Translations under genes and position numbers: made by a program
The notes under the pieces: model-generated
Told to the model about the DNA's origin: nothing
The model's input: the letters and a program-made list of their open reading frames with translations, nothing else
Databases searched by the model: none
In this document: positions 18,501 through 26,385 of the stretch, piece by piece
How the letters are laid out: each line of letters starts with the position of its first letter
Position numbering within the stretch: position 1 is the first letter of the stretch
Source of the DNA: Acidovorax sp. NCPPB 3576
GTDB lineage: Bacteria; Pseudomonadota; Gammaproteobacteria; Burkholderiales; Burkholderiaceae_C
Assembly: GCF_028473605.1 (NCBI RefSeq)
Contig: NZ_CP097267.1
Location: 5,200,501 to 5,264,500, forward strand
DNA: 64,000 nt
Reading direction: 5' to 3'

Positions 18501-18679
18501 GAGGTGAACAGCAGCGCCGTCAAGATCCACCCCCCTGCCGCCATCCACCATGGGCTGTGGAGCCTCACGGGCGAGCCCGCCTGCCTGGCGCGCGACAAGC
18601 CGCTACTGCCAGCGTGGAAATCGGCCGTCCACTTCGAGCGGCGCGGCGACAGGCAAGGAACGATGGAAGGCAGGGACAT
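15575..18679 (-). CDS. Large secreted DUF11-type surface protein with IPTL-like C-terminal anchor
   Basis: A 1034-residue exported protein. A basic leader is followed by a signal-type helix (MAAGGWILTALLFTSAVRAEG), after which the mature part begins. The N-terminal half has Cys pairs and resembles adhesin-like proteins. The C-terminal ~450 residues carry about three DUF11-type repeats (A.Y.-.F.N.G-type sandwich units ending in DDHPANN, DADPANN and VAADDT). The extreme C-terminus PVPSLSLGARWLLAALMAAA, then WLFGRSPVCPRH, matches the IPTL-CTERM sorting pattern in layout. The ATG at 18679 is preferred over a GTG at 18712. Confidence 0.8.
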   Translation of the reverse strand: MSLPSIVPCLSPRRSKWTADFHAGSSGLSRARQAGSPVRLHSPWWMAAGGWILTALLFTSAVRAEGSRTLYPASYPTSGGTCANAANRGCRANLDLQPGNYYVGKVNRRTFLYVYARAGEYVLLGSSNRSDGGDILVYAPTDFGTPGDETVPAVAAFSCASAAVPAGSYGGPGRGAIVTRAQELAGPHSADGSATATGGFAPCAYRVPENGIYGVLFTATPSGPTNLNADIFNPRPSSNTVAAWDVTVRARADALADLNGRLFTYAWAGFAGVNNRPIFSRHYYVTRDGYRYSQALAGMDPNGFVLYGNSLGFLDNGQPLYKDIRGQDSYVTDLPQGVTSQRAEYPIFFSDIAPAGPNAAAVDAVLTALNIPTVPPTPSLVSATFTGHLPDPQRTTTGAGGTFQVTTKDATSYQIVVSRDGADFSPSNAANAVITGIAGSGEYSVLWSGNDAAGNLFPPQATPYLFRATARAGEIHLPMLDSENNGNGTSKATATFGGGPTITRLNGTGAGDTTVFFDDRGYVTRSGVLVGQLNGTLCPGAVPPGPSPAEALQGVDSTLAYGASARLYRWWLPGTNANSDCAPAGGWGDSKGLNLWTYYSVAPQTGTLTIDPIVRDAEAEVFVPGTALPGATVQGVLTFSNQGGSALSGVTYTVAAGTGCAAPALAFGNLPAGASASCSTVAGQGRYTLAGLPAALAPGQMVRGADPAAPLTLRYTAPASGPVAIVAAIATAQDPDDHPANNVARASTAIGTNDVQAGASAPASATPGSTVVGSLRFSNNGGTAASGWTWAVTIGTPASCPAGVAFTGLPAGVGLAGYDPATCAATFTGMPATLADGQFLQFAFRYTAPANGAVAVTATANAPGDADPANNRATATTRMAVIDMAVSLAGLPPAAILQGTYAGTFTCTNVGNTPAASGTRCAIDSGLPAGLAVQGCTLGPGAAPWVSDDAVPAGGVVTCRVAGVPAALGPSSLRASTAAVGDTVAADDTAVAVLQVQQVQPVPSLSLGARWLLAALMAAAAAWLFGRSPVCPRH

Positions 18680-18851
18680 GGCATAAGGGGAAAAGGCGCG
18701 GCATGGAATCACGCCTGATGGCTGTGAGTGCCCAACAAAAGGTTACAAGTTGTCAGGAAAGGGGTGGTTTTCACACTGCGGAATAGCCAGGCCCAGGGGC
18801 CTCCAGCCCGGCCAGACGGCCCCTGGCAATGCCTGCGGTATCGTCGTGGAG

Positions 18852-19478
18852 ATGAACCAGGCAACCACATTCCACAGCTACGAACCCCGCCAGGGCCACG
18901 GCCTTCCGCACGATCCTTTCAACGCCATCGTGGGGCCGCGCCCCATCGGCTGGATCGCCTCGCGCAGCGCGGCCGGCGTACTCAACCTGGCGCCCTACAG
19001 CTTCTTCAACGCCTTCAACTACACGCCGCCGATCATCGGATTCGCCAGCATCGGCGCCAAGGACACCCTCGCCAACATCGAGGCAACGGGCGAGTTCGTG
19101 TGGAACCTGGCCACCCGCCCGCTGGCCGAGGCCATGAACCAGACCTGCGCCGCCGTGCCGCCCGAGGTGGACGAATTCGCATTGGGCGGCCTCACCCCGG
19201 TGGCCTCGCGGATCGTGTCCGTGCCCCGGGTCGCCGAAAGCCCCGTGGCCATGGAATGCCGCCGCACGCAAATCGTGCAGTTGCAAGGCGCGGACGGCGA
19301 GAAGGTGCCCACCTGGCTGGTGCTGGGCGAGGTGGTGGCGGTGCACATCGACCGCGCGCTGCTCAAGGACGGGGTGTACGACACGGCCCATGCCGGGCAC
19401 ATCCTGCGCGCGGGCGGGCCGGCGGACTATTTCACGGTGGGGCCGGAGCAGTTGTTCAAGATGCATCGGCCGCGCTGA
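18852..19478 (+). CDS. Flavin reductase family protein (FMN-binding split barrel)
   Basis: A 208-residue flavin-reductase-like protein of the DIM6/NTAB type. It shows FNAIVGPRPIGWIASRS, LAPYSFFNAFNYTPPIIGFA and GEFVWNLATRPLAEAMNQT, the FMN-binding core. The C-terminal part HAGHILRAGGPADYFTV is conserved in the family. It stands alone between convergent or divergent neighbours, so its partner oxygenase is not known. The ATG at 18852 is chosen because the family starts near FHSYEPRQGHG. Confidence 0.88.
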   Translation: MNQATTFHSYEPRQGHGLPHDPFNAIVGPRPIGWIASRSAAGVLNLAPYSFFNAFNYTPPIIGFASIGAKDTLANIEATGEFVWNLATRPLAEAMNQTCAAVPPEVDEFALGGLTPVASRIVSVPRVAESPVAMECRRTQIVQLQGADGEKVPTWLVLGEVVAVHIDRALLKDGVYDTAHAGHILRAGGPADYFTVGPEQLFKMHRPR

Positions 19479-19503
19479 GCGGCCACCGGCGCGGGCCGCA
19501 GCC

Positions 19504-21897
19504 TCACTGCAGCCGATAGGCGTTTTCCACCGTGTATCTGCCGCCCTCGACGACTCCGCCTTCGTCCTGTTCTTCGTCGTCCGCGTCGATGTGGCCCGCG
19601 TCCACGTACTCGAAAGGCGCTGGACTGCCCAGAGACGTCAGCACGCCGCCATAGGCTGGCAATGTCTCGTCCTCCTCGTTGCTCTCCGCAGCAGCGCACA
19701 CCAGCGCGCACCCCATTGCCTCGGCCTTGCGCCGGGCGAGTTGCATCAAGGCTTGGTCTGCCGGACCCTCGGCCTGCATGCCCGTGTGGGCATACAGCTT
19801 CTCGACATACAGAACTGGCTGTCCCGCCGCCTCGTCCAGCAGGAGCCGGACCATGCGCCGCGCAGCGATGGTGCCGTCGTGCGCCCGGACCAGCAGCATG
19901 CGGTATTTGCCATCGATCACATAGCCCATCAGGGCCTTGCTGTACTGCGCGTCCTCATCGACGCTCTGGCAACTCGCAATGTCGGTTCCACACAGCAGCA
20001 GATCTTCCGGATGGTCGGTGTCCTCGACGGGGAACGGATGTGCAGATGCCTCCAGCGCCACGGGCTTCTTCCACTGCGCATAGGCCTCAGGGGCCAGCCT
20101 TTCGATCTCGGCCAGATGGGCAGATTCATTCGTTGCGTACCGCAAGGCCTGGAACCGGGCGAGCCCTTCTTGCGACCAGACGACGCTGTCGGCAAACCGC
20201 TCCAGCGCGCTCAGGACCGCCTCTTTTCCATCGTCCTCGTCGAGGTTGGAGCGGATGTTCTGTGCGTGGACGATCAGCGCTTCGGGTTGCCGCCAGGAAG
20301 AGAGAAACGCATTCCAACCGGCCAGGTTTTCAGTGCTTTCGTCCCGGGCTCCGGCCCCCGGCATCGCAAGACGCAGCGCGGGTTCGATCACCGATTGGAT
20401 CGATGCCGGCCTGTTCCGGGATTGCGCCAGATCGGTCAGCATGTCGAGCACAGCGCAAGACTGCGCGTCCTCCCCCGTAGCGCACTGCACCGCGATGGCG
20501 ATGAACCGCAGGTTGTCGAGAAAGCCGCGGCAACGCTGCGACCCCGTGCCACTGGCAGGCAGCGCATGCTCCAGAAGCTGGCGGCGCTCTTCATGAGAAA
20601 GATCGCACTCGCTGTCTGCCAGGAGGGTCAGATCCTTCAGCGCCCGGTGCAGCCAACGACCGTTCTTGAGATCGGACGAGCCCAAGACCTCCAGCAACTG
20701 CGGCGAAGGCCGGGCAGGGCCGTCTGCTTGCGCAAACAGCGGATGCAGCGCGATGGCCAAGCTGCGCATGTGGGGCCTGTGAAACGGTGCTGAAAATTGC
20801 AGATAGCCGTGGGCATCGTCACCGGCATGGGCTGTCAACGCCAGCCGCTCCGTCAGCTGCCGGCGCAGGTGGGGTGCGTGCAATCGTGCCAAAGACTGCA
20901 AAGTGCCCTCCAGTCCCGCCAGTCCCGAGGGCTGCAAGCCGCCGAACATGACCGCGGCTTCGAATGCCCACTGTTGATGCGTCGCGCGCGCCAAGGCGCC
21001 TCGATGGGTGGGATCGCCATCCGCGATACGCTGGAGCACGGGTGGAAGCTGCATTCCGGCCAGTGTCCTCTTCAGCGCCTGCAAGCGAATGGCGGGGTCT
21101 GAATGCGTCATCTCGATGAAACCGCCCCAGACGGGCTTCCAACGCTGGAATTCTTCGCCCGCCAGCCGACGCAGCTCCTCGCGGGTGGCAAGGGGCGCAA
21201 AAAGCTGCAGGGCCTGGGCAAACAACCGCGAATGGCTTGCGGGAGCCAGATCGAGACGATAGAAGCCGCTGCGATGGCGACCGTGGAACTGCAGGTTCTC
21301 TGCATCCCGCGCCTGTTGCGCAAGCGCTACTGCAAGGCGCACCGGCTCCGGCAGAGCGAGGATCTCCGGTATTTCGCTTTTCTCCAAACCAATCTGGTGG
21401 CGCCGGGCCACCGCCGCTGCGACGATCGACAGGGCCTCGACCGTCGCCCCCTCTTTGCTTGCCAGCGAGTACAACGCCGACAGGCCCTGTGGATGTTCCG
21501 CCACGGCCTCGGCCAACGCCCGTCGATCGCTTTCGGCCACCCGGGAATCCACCGCCAGAGCCACGATGTCTGAAAACTGGCGACTGCTCAACGGCACGCG
21601 GTCCAGCAAGGCTTTGCGGGCGCGCTCGAACAGCGCATGGGCCTGCCGCTGCACGGCAGATTCGGAGGCCTGGGCCGCAGCGCCGCAAGAGGAATCCTGC
21701 GCCCCACCCTGCCGCGCAGCCAGCGACTGCCGAGGCGCCATCGCCCCGGCCTCCTGGGGAGCGCCGCGGGACGCGAGCGGGCCGGCCTCCACCGGCGCGC
21801 GCTGCGTGGGTGGGGGCGTACGAGTGGCCTCTTGCCCCGGCCCAGGCGTGGCCTGGGTGGGCAAGGCCGGGTTGCGGGCCGCAACGGGTGTGGTCAT
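19504..21897 (-). CDS. Putative type III effector, 797 residues, unknown activity
   Basis: The first ~95 residues are Pro/Ala/Gln/Ser/Thr-rich and disordered, with few hydrophobics, as in type III secretion leaders. Residues ~95-620 are a long helical region rich in Leu/Ala. A distinct C-terminal domain (~633-765) has CGTD..SCQ, GYVIDGKYRMLLVRAHDG, ARRMVRLLLDE and PVLYVEKLYAH. From memory this resembles a domain in secreted proteins of host-associated bacteria, unnamed to me. The tail is acidic. It is preceded by a PIP-box-like element with a correctly spaced -10. The ATG at 21897 is preferred: the upstream extension is Arg/Cys/Trp-rich and covers that element. It lacks recognisable neighbours of the same pathway. 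The effector role is inference. Confidence 0.7.
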   Translation of the reverse strand: MTTPVAARNPALPTQATPGPGQEATRTPPPTQRAPVEAGPLASRGAPQEAGAMAPRQSLAARQGGAQDSSCGAAAQASESAVQRQAHALFERARKALLDRVPLSSRQFSDIVALAVDSRVAESDRRALAEAVAEHPQGLSALYSLASKEGATVEALSIVAAAVARRHQIGLEKSEIPEILALPEPVRLAVALAQQARDAENLQFHGRHRSGFYRLDLAPASHSRLFAQALQLFAPLATREELRRLAGEEFQRWKPVWGGFIEMTHSDPAIRLQALKRTLAGMQLPPVLQRIADGDPTHRGALARATHQQWAFEAAVMFGGLQPSGLAGLEGTLQSLARLHAPHLRRQLTERLALTAHAGDDAHGYLQFSAPFHRPHMRSLAIALHPLFAQADGPARPSPQLLEVLGSSDLKNGRWLHRALKDLTLLADSECDLSHEERRQLLEHALPASGTGSQRCRGFLDNLRFIAIAVQCATGEDAQSCAVLDMLTDLAQSRNRPASIQSVIEPALRLAMPGAGARDESTENLAGWNAFLSSWRQPEALIVHAQNIRSNLDEDDGKEAVLSALERFADSVVWSQEGLARFQALRYATNESAHLAEIERLAPEAYAQWKKPVALEASAHPFPVEDTDHPEDLLLCGTDIASCQSVDEDAQYSKALMGYVIDGKYRMLLVRAHDGTIAARRMVRLLLDEAAGQPVLYVEKLYAHTGMQAEGPADQALMQLARRKAEAMGCALVCAAAESNEEDETLPAYGGVLTSLGSPAPFEYVDAGHIDADDEEQDEGGVVEGGRYTVENAYRLQ

Positions 21898-21957
21898 GGA
21901 AAGGAAGATTTCTCGGGATGGTTTGCAGCCGCGCCGAACGGCTGGGGAATCGATGGC

Positions 21958-22018
21958 ATCGTGCCGCGATCGCAACCAGACACCGACTGCCGTGCGAAAC
22001 GTTGCACGCCATTGCGAC
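21958..22018 (-). promoter_or_regulatory. PIP-box-like HrpX/HrpB element with -10-like hexamer
   Basis: On the minus strand GTCGC-N15-TTCGC (22018-21994) is one base from the plant-inducible-promoter consensus TTCGB-N15-TTCGB. Exactly 30 bases downstream is CACGAT (21963-21958), matching the YANNNT -10 motif at the established 30-32 bp spacing. The ATG of the putative effector is 60 bp further on. No HrpX gene is visible. Confidence 0.55.
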
Positions 22019-22231
22019 GCCTGGGTGTGCGGCCCCCATCCGCGCGGCGTGGCGGACATGCCCCTGCGGTGCCAAGGACACCGAATCCATCGGCCCAGAG
22101 TTTTCCGAAAAACCTTGGGCCCGCAGCGCTTATGCTGCTGGCGCACGCAGCGATCCTTTTTGAAACCCGGGCGCCCACCGCATGCTGCTGCAGACCCCGG
22201 CGGCAGGGCGCCTTACGCGGAGCGACGACAC

Positions 22232-22450
22232 ATGAACCCCACCCGACTGATCGCCATCGTTTTGATCGTGGCCGGCGCCCTGGGCCTGGCTTACGGCGGC
22301 TTCAGCTATACGAAGGACACCACCGTGGTGAAGGTCGGTCCGCTGGAGATTTCGGCCAAGGAAAAAGAGACCGTCAACATCCCGCTGTGGATGGGCATCG
22401 GCGCCATTGCCGTCGGCGGCCTGCTGCTGGTGCTGAGCGCGAAGAAGTGA
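22232..22450 (+). CDS. Small two-helix membrane protein
   Basis: A 72-residue protein: helix 1 RLIAIVLIVAGALGLAYGGF, a charged central segment (KDTTVVKVGPLEISAKEKET), and helix 2 WMGIGAIAVGGLLLVLSA, ending in KK. The architecture recurs widely in proteobacteria as an uncharacterised transmembrane protein (DUF3185-like in shape, not proven). An AGCGACGACA stretch precedes the ATG. It lies divergent from the effector gene. Confidence 0.7.
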   Translation: MNPTRLIAIVLIVAGALGLAYGGFSYTKDTTVVKVGPLEISAKEKETVNIPLWMGIGAIAVGGLLLVLSAKK

Positions 22451-22515
22451 TGTCCGCCGTGATGCCGGCATCCTGCGCGATGCAGGGCTGACCCGATGGA
22501 CCAGGACTGCGCCCC

Positions 22516-22818
22516 ATGAAGGCCGCCGCCTTGCGCCGCTTCGCCGGGCGCTGCTGGTTCGGCCTGCTGTGCACCGCCCTCGGCCTTGCGCCGGTGCTGC
22601 TGCTTTTGCTGTCGTGGCCATTGCTGCGCCTGCTCGGCTGCGAAGGCAACGAGGGCTCGGGCATGCAGTGCGCATCGGCCCCGGGGCTGTCGGATGCGGC
22701 GTATTCGGTGCTCATGATCGGTGCGTGGGGGTCGATGTTCACGCTGCCCTCGGCGCTGATGCTGTACCTGGCCGGGGTGGTGGTGCGCTGGCTGGCGCGC
22801 CCACCGGCGCAGCGGTAG
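22516..22818 (+). CDS. Small membrane protein, unknown
   Basis: A 100-residue protein with two helices (WFGLLCTALGLAPVLLLLLS and MFTLPSALMLYLAGVVVRWL). They flank a loop with two Cys (LLGCEGNEGSGMQCASAPG) that could form a periplasmic disulfide. No family is recognised. It starts 65 bp after the two-helix protein and may be cotranscribed. Confidence 0.6.
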   Translation: MKAAALRRFAGRCWFGLLCTALGLAPVLLLLLSWPLLRLLGCEGNEGSGMQCASAPGLSDAAYSVLMIGAWGSMFTLPSALMLYLAGVVVRWLARPPAQR

Positions 22819-22895
22819 GGCCGGTGCGCCGGCCGGTGCGATGCACCGCCGAAAGACGCTTCGCTTTCCTTGCGGTTGCCGCGGCCGGTAAGCGT

Positions 22896-23831
22896 TCAGC
22901 GCGTGAAGTCGGCCACCACCTTGCCGATGCGAGGGCCGGTGCGATTGCGTTCGATGGCTGCCGGAATGCCGTTGAAGCCCACGGTATCGCTCAGCTTCGA
23001 GATCAGCGAGCCTTGGGCAATTTCCTGCGCGAACTGCGCCAGGAGCACCGCGTCCGCCTGGTTCACGAACCACAATCCGCGACGGCCGGCAGGTGTGCGT
23101 GCGGCGATGTCGGGCGCGGCCGCGCTGACGATGGCGCCGCCTTCGGCCAGCACGGTCCACGAGCGATCGAGCGCCTCGCCGCCAACGTAGTCCAGCACCA
23201 GGCCGATGCCCTGCGCCACCGACTCGAAACGCTCGCTTCGGTGGTCGATGACGTGGTCCGCGCCCAGGCTTCGGACATAGTCGAGGTGCGCTGCGGAGGC
23301 CGTGGCGAAGACCTCGGCGCCGGCCCGCTTGGCGTACTGCACGGCGTAGCCGCCCAAGCCGCCCGCAGCGCCGTGGATCAGGATGCGCTGGCCTGCCGCG
23401 ATGGGCCCCGCCTGGTGCAGGCTCTGCCAGGCTGCAACGGCCGCCACGGGGATGCCGGCGGCCTGCACATCGTCCAGCCCCACGGGGGTGTGCACCAGGT
23501 TCGCCTCGGCGACCGGCACGAATTCCGTGTACGCGCCGAGCCGGCCCAGCGGGCCCATGACGCGGTCGCCGACCCGAAAGCGCGAGGCCCCCGGCCCGAC
23601 GGCCTCGACGGTGCCGGCCAATTCGATGCCGAGCACCGCAGGCAGGGGAATCGGGAAAGCCTTCTGGACCAGGCCTTCGCGGACTTTCCAGTCGATGCCG
23701 TTCACGCCGGCCGCCCGGACACGGACCAGCACCTGGCCGTCGCCGGCGGAGGGTTTCGGGATCTCGCCGATCCCGGCGGCCGACGCGCCGCCGTAGGCGC
23801 GGATCAGGACCGCGCGTTGGGTCGTTGTCAT
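22896..23831 (-). CDS. NADP-dependent MDR oxidoreductase (quinone-reductase type)
   Basis: A 311-residue zinc-free medium-chain dehydrogenase/reductase. The GroES-like N-terminal domain includes LGIELAGTVEAVGPGASRF. The NADP Rossmann domain has ILIHGAAGGLGGYAVQYAKR and then SLGADHVIDH. There is no catalytic-zinc Cys pattern, so a quinone/enone reductase is likely. It follows the old yellow enzyme gene by 43 bp in the same direction, and both probably reduce electrophilic alkenes or quinones under the divergent LysR regulator. Confidence 0.88.
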   Translation of the reverse strand: MTTTQRAVLIRAYGGASAAGIGEIPKPSAGDGQVLVRVRAAGVNGIDWKVREGLVQKAFPIPLPAVLGIELAGTVEAVGPGASRFRVGDRVMGPLGRLGAYTEFVPVAEANLVHTPVGLDDVQAAGIPVAAVAAWQSLHQAGPIAAGQRILIHGAAGGLGGYAVQYAKRAGAEVFATASAAHLDYVRSLGADHVIDHRSERFESVAQGIGLVLDYVGGEALDRSWTVLAEGGAIVSAAAPDIAARTPAGRRGLWFVNQADAVLLAQFAQEIAQGSLISKLSDTVGFNGIPAAIERNRTGPRIGKVVADFTR

Positions 23832-23874
23832 GGGAGGTTCTCCTGTCCAGATGTCGATGGCGGGGCGCGCCGTT

Positions 23875-24945
23875 TCAGGCGGCTGCGCCGGCCAGGCCCG
23901 GGTAATCGGTGTAGCCCCGGGCATCACCGCCGTAGTAGGTGTTGTGGTCCGGCGCATTCATCGGGGCGTTGGTTTTCAGGCGCTCGACGAAGTCGGGGTT
24001 GGCCAGCACCATCTGTCCGTAGGCTTCCAGATCGGCCAGGCCCGACGCCAGGTCGGTGCCGATCTGCTCGCGGGTGCGCCCCGGCCGGTTCACGATGAGC
24101 GTGCCGCGCCAGAGCTTGCGAATGTCCGCCACCAGGGCTTCGTCGCCCACGTGCATCACATGCACATAAGCCAGGCCCAGCCGGGAGAGTTCGGCGACCA
24201 GATGGCGGTAGAGGGCGGGCCCTTCGGCACCCTCGTCGATGCCCCCCAGCTGCGCGCCAGGCGACAGGCGAATGGCGGTACGGTCCGCACCGATTTCCTC
24301 GGCGATCGCGGTGGCCACTTCGATCGCGAAACGGGCGCGGTTCTCGATCGATCCGCCGTACTGGTCGGTGCGGGTGTTGGCGCTCGGGGCGAAGAACTGC
24401 TGGACCAGATAGCCATTCGCGCCGTGGATTTCGACGCCGTCGGCACCCGCTTCGATCGCCCGGCGAGCGGCCAGGCGAAAGTCCGCCACGGTCTGGCGAA
24501 CCTCGTCGGTGGACAGCGCGCGTGGCTCGGGGATGGGCTGCATGCCCGTCATCGTGAACATCGGCGCGCCGGGTGCGATCGCCGAAGGCGCCACGGCCTG
24601 CCGGTGGTGGGGCGTGTTGTCGGGGTGCGACATGCGGCCCACGTGCATGAGCTGGATGAACAGCCGCGCGCCCTTGGCGTGCACGGCGCCAGTGATGGCC
24701 TGCCAGCCGGCGACATGGGCATCGGTGTAAATGCCGGGGGTGGTGAGGTAGCCTTGGCCGTCGTCGGAAGGCTGCGTGCCTTCGGAGACGATCAGCCCGA
24801 CATCGGCGCGCTGCGCGTAGTAGGTGGCCGCGAGGGCCGTGGGCGTGCCGTCGGGCGCGGCGCGGGAACGGGTCATCGGCGCCATCACGAGGCGGTTCGA
24901 CAGGGTGTAGCGGCCGACGGTGGCAGGGCTGAAAAGGGCGGTCAT
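23875..24945 (-). CDS. Old yellow enzyme family alkene reductase
   Basis: A 356-residue FMN-dependent ene-reductase (NemA/XenB-like). Family marks: LSNRLVMAPMTRSRA at the N-terminus, LIVSEGTQPS, the substrate His/Asn pair in EIHGANGYLVQQFF, and TDQYGGSIENRARF. The C-terminus ends NTYYGGDARGYTDYPGL as usual. The ATG at 24945 matches the family start MTALFSP; a TTG-type extension upstream is not needed. It is divergent from a LysR regulator 92 bp away. A second, distinct paralogue sits at 60422-61546. Confidence 0.92.
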   Translation of the reverse strand: MTALFSPATVGRYTLSNRLVMAPMTRSRAAPDGTPTALAATYYAQRADVGLIVSEGTQPSDDGQGYLTTPGIYTDAHVAGWQAITGAVHAKGARLFIQLMHVGRMSHPDNTPHHRQAVAPSAIAPGAPMFTMTGMQPIPEPRALSTDEVRQTVADFRLAARRAIEAGADGVEIHGANGYLVQQFFAPSANTRTDQYGGSIENRARFAIEVATAIAEEIGADRTAIRLSPGAQLGGIDEGAEGPALYRHLVAELSRLGLAYVHVMHVGDEALVADIRKLWRGTLIVNRPGRTREQIGTDLASGLADLEAYGQMVLANPDFVERLKTNAPMNAPDHNTYYGGDARGYTDYPGLAGAAA

Positions 24946-25037
24946 GGGGTTTCTCCGGTTGCGAAGCTGCATCTTCGATTAACCTACCCATGAGATAAAG
25001 ATGGTTTAGTGAGAATGATTGATCCAATATTGACGCA

Positions 25038-25928
25038 ATGGCCATCGAATACCTGAACGACATGGCGCTTTTCGTGGAGGTGGTGAAAGCCAAGAGTTTT
25101 CGCGCGGCCGGCGATGCGACGGGGGTGCCCAACTCGACCTTGTCGCGCCGGATCGGCACGCTGGAGAAATCGATCGGCCTGCGCCTGCTGCATCGCACGA
25201 CCCGCAGGATCGAGCTGACCGAAGCGGGACAGATCTACTACGAACGCTGCCGGCGCATCGTCGAAGAAGCGCGGATCGCGCATGAGCAGCTGGGCGACAT
25301 GCTCGCCCAGCCCAGCGGGGTGCTGCGTGCGTCGTTGCCGGTGGACTTTGCGACCATCTACATGGCGCCGCTGATCGCGGAATTCGCCCGCCGCTATCCG
25401 GGCATCGCCTTCGATCTGGACCTCACCCCCCGCCGGGTGGACCTGGTGGCCGAGCCCTTCGATGTGGCCATCCGCATGGGCGAGCAACCGGACTCGACGC
25501 TGATCGCGCGCCAGCTGGCCCGCCTGACCACCCACCTGTACGCATCGCCCCGCTATCTGCGGGCAGCGGGCGAGCCCGCAGATCCCATCGCGCTGTCACA
25601 GCATGAGTGCATCGGCTCTCCGAAGCTCGGCCCGTGGGTGCTGCACGCCAACGAGGGGGAGGCCACCGTGGAAGTCGCTATCGGCCAGCGCTTCAAGGTC
25701 AATAGCGTGGGGATGAGCCGCAGCCTGGCCGTGCTGGACCAGGGCATCGCTCTGCTGGCGGAAGGCGTCGTCGCGGACCACGTGGCCGAGGGGCGCCTGC
25801 GCCACGTCCTGCCGGGCTGGCACGGAACGCCCGTCCCGGTCTATGCCTTGACCGAAACGCGGCTCCTGCCGGCAAAAACGCTGCGTTTCATCGAGTTCCT
25901 GCAGGAGCGGCTGGCCACCGGTCCGTGA
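25038..25928 (+). CDS. LysR-family transcriptional regulator
   Basis: A 296-residue LTTR. The winged HTH is at ~5-64 (FVEVVKAKSFRAAGDATGVP, then STLSRRIGTLEKSIGLRLLH). The C-terminal periplasmic-binding-like sensor domain follows, of the CrgA/DsdC-like subgroup. It is transcribed away from the old yellow enzyme/MDR pair, the arrangement usual for LTTRs controlling their divergent neighbour. The A/T-rich 92-bp gap contains ATCTT and AAAGAT half-sites that could be part of the operator. Confidence 0.9.
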   Translation: MAIEYLNDMALFVEVVKAKSFRAAGDATGVPNSTLSRRIGTLEKSIGLRLLHRTTRRIELTEAGQIYYERCRRIVEEARIAHEQLGDMLAQPSGVLRASLPVDFATIYMAPLIAEFARRYPGIAFDLDLTPRRVDLVAEPFDVAIRMGEQPDSTLIARQLARLTTHLYASPRYLRAAGEPADPIALSQHECIGSPKLGPWVLHANEGEATVEVAIGQRFKVNSVGMSRSLAVLDQGIALLAEGVVADHVAEGRLRHVLPGWHGTPVPVYALTETRLLPAKTLRFIEFLQERLATGP

Positions 25929-25989
25929 AGCCGGCCGCAAGGTGCCCGCCCGGCCGCCCTGGCCGCCCTGGCCGCCGCACTCGCGCCAT

Positions 25990-26385
25990 TCAGCCGCCGG
26001 ACGGCCCCTGGTGGAACACCAGGTCCTGCACCGGCTGGCCGCCCACCAAGTGGCTTTCGATGATGCGGTCCATGTTGGCGGGCGTGACGTCGTAGTACCA
26101 GGTGCCGTCGGGCTGCACGCACATCACCGGCCCGCCCTTGCAGGCGGCAAAGCAGCTCACGCGGCTGCGCTTGACGCGCAGCTCGCCGTCGTTCAGGCCC
26201 GCGGCCTTGAACTTGTCGCCCAGGCTGTCGAACAGGGCCTGCGCCTGGCCGTCTTCGGCGCAGCGCGGGCCGGTGCAGATGAGGATGTGGCGGCGGTAGG
26301 CCCCGATCTTGGGTTGGATGGCCACGCGCACCCCTTCGGGCGCTGCGGTCGTGGCGATGGCGGGGGTGGGGTCTTGCTGGCTCAT
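25990..26385 (-). CDS. Thioredoxin-like [2Fe-2S] ferredoxin of the cobalamin operon
   Basis: A 131-residue protein of the (2Fe-2S) ferredoxin/NuoE-like fold. Cysteines at 37, 42, 78, 82 and 89 ([19 protein letters not shown]) include the usual cluster ligands. It is the last gene of the cobalamin operon, overlapping cobJ by ATGA. This suggests it supplies electrons to a redox step of corrin synthesis, for example ring contraction or cobalt reduction; that role is inferred from context. Confidence 0.82.
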   Translation of the reverse strand: MSQQDPTPAIATTAAPEGVRVAIQPKIGAYRRHILICTGPRCAEDGQAQALFDSLGDKFKAAGLNDGELRVKRSRVSCFAACKGGPVMCVQPDGTWYYDVTPANMDRIIESHLVGGQPVQDLVFHQGPSGG

